From Cephalotus follicularis (taxonomy: Eukaryota; Streptophyta; Magnoliopsida; Oxalidales; Cephalotaceae), in assembly GCA_001972305.1 (NCBI GenBank), contig BDDD01002926.1:114035-178034 (forward strand): a DNA stretch of 64,000 nucleotides, given 5' to 3'. The notes beneath the pieces were generated by a model. The model did not search any database. It was not told the DNA's origin and saw only the letters and a list, made by a program, of their open reading frames with translations. The translations under genes and the position numbers were made by a program. The stretch's first letter is position 1. Each line of letters begins with the position of its first letter. Below are positions 35,886 through 46,232 of the stretch, piece after piece.

Positions 35886-37250
35886 TTTGTGTCTGTCTTG
35901 CATTGTGGGCATGTGTATGCATCTTGTACTGTGATGAACTGTGATGGTGACTGTATATTGTTGATTGTGAACTGTTGTATCATTCTTTTGGAAGTGCATT
36001 CATGATCATTATAAATCATTATTTTACACGAAAATGTATGTTCAAGCAAATATATATTTTCGAAGGATTGTGAAAATGGCTTCCAAACATCGTGAACTGA
36101 GTTTTGTAAACATTGTGAACTAAGTTTTGTAACATCGTGAATCGAGAACCGTGACATCGTAAAAATGAGTTTGTTTTCAAGTATCTTTGTTTTATAAATT
36201 TACTGGGAAAACTGTTTTGAGCATCGAGATGACTGTGATTGTGATTGAGTTGACTGTGATTGTTGATTGTGATTGTGATTGTGACCGTACTAGTTGCGTG
36301 GCGGAGATGCCAGCGATGACTAGTGGTCGGGTCGACTCAGGGGCCAGGAGTTGGCTGGGTGACTCACTGCATCGTGACCTGCATCATGCCGTCCGGAGTC
36401 GGTGGAGCAAAGTGGAGTTTATGCTGTTTCTGCTTTTGAGAAACGTTAGTGGATCTTTGTAATAAATGAATCGATGTAATGATGAATATTGTTCACGCTC
36501 CGTTTGTAGGCAGTTAACTTTGATGATGTTTATTGTTGTAGCATGTAGTATGGGATACATGTTGCGTTATAATTCAGCTTATATTTAAATGCTTCCGCAA
36601 GTTGTTAACGGATATGGAAAGTTTTAAATTTATGGTAAATTGCATAAGCCGGATTTATATGTTGACTCCACCACTATATATGTTGTTTGTAAAACGGGGT
36701 GTGACATCAATCCTAGGTAGCGGGTATTTATTCCGAATAGTAATTCGGTTCAACTATCTGTAGTCTATGCATAACCTCATAGACCCGTCTTTCTTCTTCA
36801 CAAAAAGAACCGGAGCACCCCATGGGGAAACACTAGGCTGAATGAAACCCCGATCCAACAGCTCTTGCAACTATTCCTTCAACTCTTGCAGTTCCAACGG
36901 TGCCATTCCATAAGGTGCCTTAGATAAAGGTGCCACTCCGGGAATGAGTTTGATGGTAAACTCCACTTCCCGTTGCGGTGGCAAACCCGGTAACTCCTCC
37001 GAAAACACATCAGAAAATTCTCTAACCACAGGATAGTCTTCAAGGCGGGGCTCAACCTTTGAGACATCCTTCACAACAGCTAAGAAACCTTCAGCGCCCT
37101 TAGCTACCAATTTCTGAGCCTTCAGAGCAGATATCACTTTCACTTCTTTCCTCGGCTATGAACCCTAATAAACAAACTCAGGACTATTCACATCCCCAAA
37201 CAGAACCCTTCGAGTATAGCAGTCGATCGTAGCACGATGATGATCCAATC

Positions 37251-38682
37251 AGTTCATTCCCAAGATCATATCGAAGTCGCACATATCGATAGGCAAAAGG
37301 TCCGCATCCCGAACCCTATCATCGAAAACAAGAGGACAAGCATAAAAGCACTCAGATATCACAACAGAAGAACCCCTAGGGGTCGAAAGAACCAAAGCTG
37401 GATCAAGCAACTGAGAAGACATCCCAAGATGCCGAACAAAAGACCTCGCTACAACCGAGTGGGTCGATCCAGTATCAGACAAAACATAAGCCCTACGGTT
37501 ACCAACATAAATAAAGCCCGAAACAGTACCTGGTGCGTTAGCTGCCTGCTGAGTCGTGATAGCAAAGATACGACCTCCCACGTTGCGATGTCCATGATCT
37601 GCATTTTTCCCTTTCCTTTCCTTTGCACGAGGGTCAGGACAATCCTTCACGAAATGCTCTTTCTGTCCACACACAAAATAGGCTCTGATAGCCTTGTAGC
37701 ATACTCCCACCGGATGCTGTCTACCACACACATCACACTTGGCAATCTGAACATCCGCAGCTCCCTGTGTCTGCCTCTGGTCATTACCGGTCTGTTGCTG
37801 TCCCCGGTTATCATTTCTCTTCCCTCGCTTGCCATTTCTATTCTTATTCTGTCCAGAACCTTGCCCCTGAGAATCACCTCTGTTTCTCTTTCTGTCGATC
37901 TCTTGACGAGCTGCTTGGAAATCTAACCTTTCCAGCTCAATGTTCTTAGCCGCATTAGCCACTTCAGAAACATCAGCAAACCTGGTGTTGATCAATTTAC
38001 CCCGGAGCTGATAATGTAACTTCCACTTGAACTTTTCTGCCTGCTCCAGTGATGTCCCTGCCGCAGAACCAGCAAAACCAGCAAGCCTAGTAAAACGAGT
38101 CAGAAATTCTGTCACCGACTCTCCATCCCTCTGTCTGGTATTGATAAACTCCCTGGCGTAAGCCTCCTTATCAGCAGCGGGAAAGTACTGCTGATAAAAG
38201 ACTTCACAGAACTCGGACCAAGTCAAATTCTCCGCATAATTACCACCCTTAGCCAAATCCACAGCTTTCCACCATTTCTGAGCATCACCCTCAAGCTTAT
38301 ACACAGCTAGCTTGATCTTCTGTTCATCACTGCAACCAAGCACATCAAAGATCTTATCCAAATGAGCAATCCAGTGCTCAGCCTCAACAGGAATCACGGT
38401 TGAGCTGAAAGACTGCGGTCTCTGCTTCTAGAACCGCTCAAGCCAAACATAAGTGGGTGTATCAGTCCTGTCCCCAGCGTCCCTTCCCAACTGAACATCA
38501 GCTGGAGCATCATTAGCAACAACCGACTCCCTACGGCCCTGATTCTAATTCTGTTCATTCAACGCGCGCCGTATCTCCTGAGCGACAACCTGACGTACTA
38601 GCTCCTCCATAGTAGGCTCATTTCTAACTTCCTGAGCCTCAACGGGTGCAGTTCTTCGAGCAGCGTTTCTTGTACGTGCCAT
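37251..38682 (-). pseudogene. M gag and protease
   Basis: It begins at 38682 with MARTRNAARRTAPVEAQE. The capsid core has HWIAHLDKIFDVLGCSDEQK and AVYKLEGDAQKWWKAVDLAK, then WSEFCEVFYQQYFPAADKEA and ESVTEFLTRFTRLAGFAG. An Arg/Lys/Asn-rich segment (KNRNGKRGKRNDNRGQQQTG) leads to two Cys/His motifs (CDVCGRQHPVGVCYK and CGQKEHFVKDCP). The protease active-site region is LSDTGSTHSVV, and DFDMILGMN closes the stretch. Its layout is typical for Tekay-type chromoviruses. It is largely readable but carries a few breaks near the start. Confidence 0.9.
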
Positions 38683-38811
38683 CTACGAAAAGGCATCCAA
38701 ACATAAAACATCACAAGGAACAAAAACCAAAACTGAAACAGCCTAACCCGGTGTCTACCCAATCTCACAGGTCAAACCTAGTCAGGTCTTCTAAGGAAAC
38801 AAAACCTAATT

Positions 38812-38822
38812 CTCTGATACCA
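38812..38822 (-). other. primer-binding site of M (initiator Met tRNA)
   Basis: On the minus strand tggtatcagag lies five bases after the 5' LTR end at 38828. Confidence 0.85.
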
Positions 38823-39527
38823 TAATCTGTAACACCCCCGGACGGTGGGAGTCGTCACAGGGTCATATCATACATAACATTACTTATCAAATCATAAGTT
38901 TATTTTATTAGCCAATAATAGCCAAAAACGTGGCAGTCTTATCAAAACATTAAAACTTAACCATTTAACATATTAAGTAGTTGCGGAAAACTCAATACAT
39001 AATTCAGTTCCAATTTAAAAACGTAAAACATAATAATCCATGTTTCTGACCACTAAACATAACATAAGAATCACTCTCCTAAGGATCCAACACATAGGGT
39101 GGTCATCACTCAATCACACTTTCCCCCGCTGATCCTGAAAACCTGCCGCATGGAAACAAAAATGCGGTTGAGCAAACCTCAGTACGGATAAGGAAAATAA
39201 AACAGTAAACGATAATTTAGAAACAGTAATATTTCAATAAACTTCGTAACAGAAATCTTAAACAGTTAAAACAGTTTAATCATATTCAAATAACAATTGC
39301 ATATCTTTTGAAACAATTTCGGAACATTTCAAAATATTATTTTCGATTCACAATTCACAAATTATAAATCATAGTTCATAAAACATACTGAGCCATATAC
39401 ATATCACATAACATAAATTTGGCAAGGGAGGCGCTAATTCCACATGCCCACTAGAATTGAAGTGTACGGCACTACACAAGTCAATTCTTACATACACATA
39501 TCCGATCACACCTCGGATCACATATCT

Positions 39528-40366
39528 TTCTCACCAAGGGTTTTAACACCCTTTTTACAAAGAAGGATTTGTAAAGATAGTTTGTGTTTACAAGTAACCT
39601 CTCAAAGGTTGGATATGAAAGTGTAAACTAGTTTCAAGCTTTGGATGTGAAAGTGTGAACAAAAGCTTGATGTCTTTCTCTTTTGTTTCTAGATGTGCAA
39701 GATGAGCTTTTGTGATTGGATGTTCAAGAGTTGTTCCTCTAGTCTTGTTGAGCTTGTTTTTTGGCTTGTATTTATAGCATTCTTCAGATTATAGCCGTTG
39801 CAAAAGTCTTGGGCATATTGGATATAGAAATGTGTTGATCCAACTTTGTTTTTGACTCTGCTGACATAAAGACGTCGATGTCTTTGATAGTTGCTAACCG
39901 TTGCAAGTGCGTTTACTAGCCGTTCCATGTTTCCCGGGTCAATCCATTTAAAAAGACGTCGATGTCTTTGCTGGGAATATGTCCAGGCATTTGAATGTAT
40001 GAGCATCACATCGACTTCTTCTTAATGGGTCGATGTCTTTTCTGGCTTTTGGCAGATTGGTCTAGAAAGACGTCAATGTCTTAGGAAAGGGATCGATGTC
40101 TTTGGTACAGACGTCGATGTCTTTGCTTGTATGGATCGATGTCTTCACTAAGATTTGACCTGTAACTCTTGGCAGTAAAGACGTCGATGTCTTCCTGAAA
40201 GGGATCGATGTCTTTTGTACGGACGTCGATGTCTTAGCTTGAAGGTCGATGTCTTTGCCCTGCAGATGATTTTTGCCTTTTGTGGAACTTTCTAATATCT
40301 TGCACATCAAGTAAGCATGTTAAATGCAAATTTGTAATCATTAAAACATATGATTGAGACTCAACA
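39528..40366 (-). repeat. Sirevirus LTR C (3'-truncated)
   Basis: Starts on the minus strand TGTTGAGTCTCAATCATATG at 40366, next to a polypurine tract (40367-40380). A TATA-like gctataaatacaag lies near 39766-39780. A TCGA array at 39868-40260 is upstream of it. The end is lost at the junction with the M LTR. Confidence 0.8.
39868..40260. repeat. GACGTCGATGTC array in LTR C
   Basis: About thirteen motifs, mostly aaagacgtcgatgtcttt and gggatcgatgtcttt, with degenerate forms such as catcgacttcttctt. Spacing is irregular, 15-60 bp. Confidence 0.9.
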
Positions 40367-40976
40367 ATCTCCCCCTTTTTGATGATTACAAAAATTTGCT
40401 TCATTATGGAAAAATATATGACATTTCAAAGCAAATAGATTTTCTTTTAGATACCACTATAAAAATTTTAGATATACTCCCCCTTAATATGATAACTAAT
40501 TTTCATTTTTTTTTCAAACTAATGATTTATGCAAGTAAACCTTATCTAGCTTCCCTTTTTACCATAAATTCCCTTTTACCACATTCTTCATTTATAGCAT
40601 ATTTTCATTACAATCTCCCCCTAAGCATATGCTATGAATTTTTCCTTAAGCATAAGCATTCTCCCCCTTTTTGTTAGCATCAAAAAGATAATGTCTAAAA
40701 TTTGATACCAATTAAAAAAAATATTAAAGGGATACATAATGAAAATAAAGGAATACCAATTGAAATAAAATCCATTTAAAGTTAAAATATCAATTTCAAA
40801 AAAAAAATTGAGATATACAAATTGTTGGATAAAATGATACTAAAATAAAAGATTTAAAGGAAACATCATTATTATCAACATAATATCAATACCTCCCCCT
40901 CAAATAAAGCTTTCTCACCCAAATTATGTACTTGAACATATTGAGCTTTACTTCAAGTACACCTACAAAACAAAGT
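40367..40976 (-). other. Sirevirus 3' noncoding region with repeated polypurine tracts
   Basis: No ORF is supported. On the plus strand the pyrimidine complement ctcccccttttt occurs at the LTR boundary (40367-40380) and again near 40663, with related ctcccccttaa, ctccccctaag and ctccccctcaa near 40478, 40614 and 40892. Multiple polypurine tracts are a known Sirevirus trait. Confidence 0.8.
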
Positions 40977-42647
40977 TTAAGCTTTGGGTACCCATTTGAA
41001 CTTGGGTCCTTGCAAGTTAGTTACAAGAGTTCCTTTTGGAACCCAAATCTTTCTAGTTTTACCATAGCAAATATTATTTCTATAAAAGCAAGAGGTAGAT
41101 ATATGTCCTCTTCTACCACAATAATTGCAACAAAATTGAGGCTCAAATTTCTTAACAAAGAAATTGTTAAAGTGTTTGACATTTTTCATTTCTTCATAGC
41201 CAAGACCGGCTTTGTCAAACACACATCTTTGTAATCCTAAAATATTATCCAATTTGGCACTACTATTTGAAAAAGTAGAAAAGGATTTCTTCAAGGCATC
41301 AATCTCAATTTTTAGCTTTTCATTTTCTTCCATAAAATCATTTGACAATTTTGAAGAAACATTTAAAATGTCAATCTCATTCATATAAAAACTATTCTTA
41401 CTTTGAAGAGAATCAATTTCATTTATATACTTGCTATTCTCTTTCCTTAGATTTTCAATTTCGTTAGACATAGAGATAGCATTTTTCTTTAGAGATTTAT
41501 TTTTCAAACAAACATTTTCATATGCAACATATAATTTTTTGTAAGCATTTTGTAATTCATCGAAAGAAAAATTTACCTCATTTTCTTCCTCATTCTCAAT
41601 TGCCATGTAAGCAATGTGTGCAACTTCTTCATCGCTTCCCTCTTCGGAGCTTGAGGGATCGCTATCCGACCATGTGGCTACCATCGCTTTATTCTTCTTG
41701 AAGCATTCATTCTTTTTCTTGAATTGCTCTTTCTTTTTAAGGTTTGGACACTCATTTTTGAAGTGGCCAGGCTTATTGCATTCGTAGCACGTTGGTTCTT
41801 CCCTTTTGCTTGACTCTTCATCTTGAGGGAAATTCTTTTTGAAAGTCTTCTTTTCTTTTTGATTTTTAAGAAACCTTTTGAATTGGAAAGTTATAAGTGC
41901 CACATCTCCATCTTCATCACTTTCACTATCTTCCTTTGAAGCTTTAAAAGTGATTGCCTTCTTCTTCTTGACTTTCACATTCTCATGATTCTTCATTGTT
42001 GTCTCATGTGTCATCAAGGAACCTAGGAGTTGTTCGAGTGGAAGAATGGAAAGGTCCTTAGCTTCCTCAATTTCCGTCACCTTTGGAGTCCAACTCTTCG
42101 GCAAGCACCTTAAAATTTTCCTTACAAGTTCTTGGTTAGAATATGATTTGCCAAGATTCTTAAGAGAGTTAATAATAGTAGTAAATCGAGAAAACATATC
42201 ACTAATACACTCATTATCATGCATCACAAATAATTCGTATTCATGTACAAGCATGCTTATTTTTTATTCCTTTACTTGATTCGTACCCTCATATGTAACT
42301 TCTAACAAATCCCACATTTCTTTTGCTGAATCACAAGAAGATACCTGATTAAATTCATTCGGGCCAACGGCACAAAATAAAACATGTTTAGCTTTAGAAT
42401 TTAATTGGAGCATCCTAAAATCATTATCATTATATTCATTTTCGGGTTTAGGAGAGACTACTCCTTCTATTGTTTTTGTGGGCATTCTAGGACCATTTAC
42501 AATAATATGCCATAATTGATAGTCTAGGGATTGTAGAAAAATGGTCATTCTAGTCTTCCAAAAACTATAGTTAATTCCGTCAAAGAACGGAGGTCTAGTT
42601 ATGGAGGAACCTTCTAATCCTATGTTTAGATTCATATGATTTGCCAT
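40977..42647 (-). pseudogene. Sirevirus gag and start of pol remnant
   Basis: It begins MANHMNLNIGLEGSSITRPP and has the copia gag phrases FFDGINYSFWKTRMTIFLQS and AKEMWDLLEVTYEGTNQVKE. Further on come SWTPKVTEIEEAKDLSILPL and a zinc knuckle CYECNKPGHFKNECP, then a long coiled-coil-like Asn/Glu/Lys stretch. A second Cys/His motif (CNYCGRRGHISTSCF) and WVPKG / GPKFKWVPKA phrases typical of the Sirevirus gag-pol junction follow. Pol beyond that point is missing. The stretch is a long but broken copy. Confidence 0.9.
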
Positions 42648-42690
42648 GGATCTTTATATCTCTAACAATTAAGAATTATGAGATAACCCT

Positions 42691-42701
42691 CTCTGATACC
42701 A
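42691..42701 (-). other. Sirevirus primer-binding site (initiator Met tRNA)
   Basis: On the minus strand tggtatcagag lies two bases after the LTR B end (ttttca at 42704). Confidence 0.85.
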
Positions 42702-42703
42702 AT

Positions 42704-43898
42704 TGAAAAATAAAGACTATATGGCAACCTTAAACTACAAATTAATTTGTTTGCGGAAATAACAAATTAAATTATGAATATAAACAATCACACAATAACA
42801 AATAAATTAAAGAGATAAGGGATAGAGAGTATGCAAACGAATTTATAGTGGTTCGGCAAAATCCGTGCGGTTCACTCCCCTATTACAATTGAAGTATAAA
42901 AATGTAGTGTTTGTAGCTAAACCTCTCACAGGTTGGATATTACAAGATAATTGCTCAATTCAGGTATGAACAAGAAAATAACTCAAAGTGTGAAGAGAAA
43001 GCTCTTTGAATTTGATTTGATCTTTGTTTGTTTGTTTTTCTTGATCTTTGTATGTATGATGTTCTGCACTTGTTTTTCCACCTTTTCTCAGAGGTTTCAG
43101 TCTTCCTTTTATAGCCATAAAAGGTTTGTAGCCGTTGCTTGATTTGTGGAAGCTTTTGATTAATAAATGTATAGTTGCAATCTTTGATTTTTGTTTCTGC
43201 TGGTATAAAGACGTCGACTTCTTTCTAAAAGGCATCGATGTCTTTGTAGCTGATAGCCGTTGTAGTGCTTGTACTAGCCGTTCCTGTTTTCCTGGGACTT
43301 GTTTATTTAAAAAGACGTCGACTTCTTTTCAAAAGACGTCGATGTCTTTTCTGGGAAATCTCCAGGTATTACACTTTGAGCATCTCGACTTCTTCTGTAA
43401 TACTCGATGTGTTTTTTGGGAAATCCAGGTTGCTCTAGGAAGGCGTCGATGTCCATTGAAAGGCGTCGATGTCTTTCGTACGGACGTCGATGTCTTTGCC
43501 TTTAGAAGTCGATGTCATTGCACGAAAATGTCCTGTAACTTTGGCATGAAAGGCGTCGATGTCTTTCTGTACGGACGTCGATGTCATTACTGGAAGGACG
43601 ATGTCTTCATTGTAATTTGATTTTGCACTAAAGACGTTGATGTCATTTCTTTGAGAGTCGATGTCTTTCTTTACGGACGTCGATGTTTTTGCCTTTGGAA
43701 GTCGATGTCTTCTTGTGAATTTGTCCTGTAACTTCAGGCATGAAAGGCATCGATGTCTTCTTGGAAGGCGTCGATGTCTTCTTCTGCAGATGGTAGTTTT
43801 GCTTTGATATTGATCTTGTAATTTCTTGCACATCAATTAAACTTGTCACATGCAAATATGTTATCATCAAAACAAGGATTGAGACTAAATAGTCAACA
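42704..43898 (-). repeat. Sirevirus LTR B (1195 bp, both ends present)
   Basis: It starts TGTTGACTATTTAGTCTC at 43898 after the polypurine tract (43899-43912) and ends ttttca at 42704 before the primer site. The minus strand reads ggctataaaagg (about 43107-43118) as TATA box, with a large TCGA array (43210-43795) just upstream. Open frames on both strands across the array are side effects of the repeat and not genes. Confidence 0.9.
43210..43795. repeat. GACGTCGATGTC array in LTR B
   Basis: About twenty motifs over nearly 590 bp: aaagacgtcgacttcttt, aaaggcgtcgatgtcttt, tacggacgtcgatgtcttt, agaagtcgatgtc and others, filling roughly half of the LTR. Confidence 0.95.
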
Positions 43899-44319
43899 AT
43901 CTCCCCCTTTTTGATGATGAAAAAAATTTGCTCAAAAGGCAAGAATTAAGGTCATACCAATTTATGAAACATAAGAGAAAGTAAATAGATATATCTTTTT
44001 GCAGAGGTTATATTGAGTATGCAATATTCAAATAACTCATTAGATTTTCTTCCTTGAACATTTTGTCCAAAATGTGAGACTTTTCTCCAAGTTACCATTA
44101 GTTTGAGAGCTTAAGCCCTAAACTCCCCTTTGACACTTACATATATTTTGAGCTTATTCTCCCCCTTTTTGTAAAGCATCAAAAAGTACTACAAAAAGGC
44201 AGAAAATGTTAGCTCCCCCTTAATATAAGGAAGGGTGAAAAAATGAGTATAGGCATTTTGCATAAAACTCTCAAGGTTCAACAAAAACAACAACAAAAAC
44301 AGCAACAAAACAATCAAGA
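43899..44319 (-). other. Sirevirus 3' noncoding region with repeated polypurine tracts
   Basis: Between the env-position ORF and LTR B. The complement of a polypurine tract (ctcccccttttt) occurs at 43901-43912 and again near 44160, the latter followed by gtaaagcatcaaaaag; a ctcccccttaatata form lies at 44214. The same arrangement recurs at 63413-63725. Confidence 0.8.
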
Positions 44320-45657
44320 TCATTCATCAGCAGCAGTAGGGGTATCGGAATCGGAGGATTCATCGCCTTCATCGCCTGAAGTGTCTTCGCAATGATCGAT
44401 AGTTTTGGAGGCGGCAAGCTTATGTTCCATTCTTTTTAGACGCCTCTTAACGACTCTTAGATCGTAGTAGATGCCTTCATCAACATTCTCGTACTCGGAA
44501 TGAAGTATTTTATGATCTTCCGCCAAACTACCGAGTCGTGTGTTGATTTGCTTAAATTTAGCATCAAACGAAGCTTGCATGGAAGCAAACTGAGATTGCA
44601 TGAACTCCATCATCCTGTCAAAATCAGTGGTGGATGAGGAGCCTTGAGCTTGGGGCTGAGCAGGGGCAGCTTGTTCTTGACCTTCCCAAGGAGGGTTGTC
44701 CTCTTGCTCTTCCCTTGCAATCCTTGGAGCTTGATCCGCTTTGGGGCAATATGTCTAGATTCCTTCCTGTTTCTTCCACCCCATCCGATTCAATGTGCTC
44801 TTATTGTATGTGTCTTCTTTCTTTAATTTTGTTGCAACCTCCCCTTCTAGCCGAATGTGAAAGTGTTGGAAGACATTGGTGAGAATGGATCCGAATGGTA
44901 GAACGGATTTCTTTTGTGAAAAGGCTCTAACCATTGTCTTAAGCATAAGAAGAGGAAAACAAAACTCAATTTTTGAAAGAATGCACCACATAAGAAAAAC
45001 TTGCATTCTTGACAACTTAGCATACCCTCCACCGGTGGGTAAGATTTGATGAACAATGAGATGGTGGAGGAGTCTATGATCTACTGACAAACGATTTGTG
45101 GTCAGTGCCATATTTGGGTGTACATTTGGATCGTTAGGGTACAAAATCGACAATATTTGGTTAGGGTGAAAACCCTCAACCTCCGGCCACTTCTTGTGTT
45201 CAAAGACATAGAGGCCTGTGTGTGGAATATGTAGAATGGAAGCTAGAATCCTAGCAGTTAAATAGATCCTTTCTCCTTTAACAGAAGAAGAGAGGGCAAA
45301 TTCCTCATTTTGGTTAGAAGCCATCCTAAGGTTAGAATAGAATTCTTTGACCAATTTGATATAGAAAGGGTCAGAGATTTGAACTAGAGGAATGAGATTG
45401 AGGTCCTCTAACCAAGAAACGAAAGAAAATTCGGAAGAACAGAAGTTTAAATCAATGTTTCTCCCTCCCATAACCCGTTTGTCAACAAAAGCCACACTTC
45501 TCAAAGGAATGGGGGCTTGCTCTTCGGATTCGGAATCCGATTGAAGAGCAGGGTCGGGAGATGGTTCTCTAATCTCAAGCCTCTACTTTTTAGCAGATTT
45601 TGGAGGCTGAGATGAGGAAGCACCTTTCTTTTTGCCACCCTGTTTTGTTCTAACCAT
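44320..45657 (-). pseudogene. Sirevirus env-position accessory ORF remnant, second copy
   Basis: It starts MVRTKQGGKKKGASSSQ at 45657 and has the same plan as the copy at 1347: basic Lys/Ser-rich N-terminus, acidic stretch, conserved core (KRVMGGRNIDLNFCSSEFSF, ILASILHIPHTGLYVFEHKK, EGFHPNQILSILYPNDPN, MVRAFSQKKSVLPFGSI) and a coiled-coil tail (MMEFMQSQFASMQASF, KQINTRLGSL) with an acidic end. No signal peptide or membrane helix is visible. The family function is unknown. It is followed by the Sirevirus polypurine tract and LTR B. Broken. Confidence 0.8.
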
Positions 45658-46232
45658 TTTATCGAACTGGCGGTGTGCACAAGAGAAATATACAGAGAAT
45701 GATAAAAAGGACGGATTTGGACAAGATGAAAATAGATTCTGAGGATGTAGAAGTAGTGAGGGAGTGATTTACGACCTAATAGAGTGATTTTTGAAGGAAA
45801 ACGGAGAGAGATGAAAATTTTTAAAAACTCAGAATTGGAGGCAAAGTGAGGGAATGATCATGAGGTCGACTTTTTATGAAGAAGTCGATTTCTGAGCAAA
45901 AGACGTCGACATGATTTGAAAAGAGGTCGACGCGTTCTTTAAAAAATAGCTGCAAAAATGGTGTGTTTTTGAAAGCATCGACGCTATTTAAAAGTAGTTG
46001 ACGTGTTTCAGTGAAATACAAAGGGATCGACGTTTTTCATAAAGGATCGACGTGATTTTCATAAGCAGAATTTTTCCAGAAAAGGAGTCGACGCGTACGT
46101 CCACTTTTCCCAAGGATCTGCTTGAGTTTCCACTAGTTCTCCGAATACAATTACGGGTGCTATTCAGTACACCTTTGTGATTGACCTCAATCACTTACAA
46201 TTCTCTTTGGGTTCACTCCCCAAATTCACTAG
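45658..46232 (-). other. spacer upstream of env-position ORF with TCGA array
   Basis: Noncoding. Between 45860 and 46100 there are about eight motifs (agaagtcgatttct, agacgtcgacatg, gaggtcgacgcg, gggatcgacgttttt, aaggagtcgacgcg), corresponding to the array at 869-1140 in the plus-strand copy. The junction with LTR A lies between about 46100 and 46233 and cannot be fixed. Confidence 0.7.

Larger units (their letters stand above)
33970..36706 (+). mobile_element. solo LTR S2 (2.7 kb) with TSD TCAAT
   Basis: Ends TGTAACGCCCCC and GGGGTGTGACA, flanked by TCAAT at 33965-33969 and 36707-36711. Homologous to the 5' part of the Y LTR and, near its end, to X1 (gtagtatggg..., aatgcttccgc), which fixes the plus orientation. 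It carries the paired TGACTCA repeats and a mixed TCGA array. Short ORFs on both strands are not supported by any homology. Confidence 0.9.
33051..37250 (-). pseudogene. M reverse transcriptase and RNase H (split by S2)
   Basis: Upstream of S2 (36712-37250) lie the protease-RT linker (REFSDVFSEELPGLPPQREV) and the RT start (APLSKAPYGMAPLELQELKE). Downstream (33051-33969) are [40 protein letters not shown], the catalytic [19 protein letters not shown], and [20 protein letters not shown]. RNase H follows with [20 protein letters not shown] and [20 protein letters not shown]. It would copy the RNA genome into cDNA. Solo LTR S2 interrupts it. Confidence 0.9.

Noticed and set aside
37237-37926. 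Plus-strand 229-codon ORF
   Set aside because: It is the antisense shadow of M gag-protease, which has clear domains on the minus strand.
39868-40260. CRISPR-like array
   Set aside because: Units are under 20 bp, degenerate, irregularly spaced and palindromic, with no unique spacers of constant length, in a plant LTR context.
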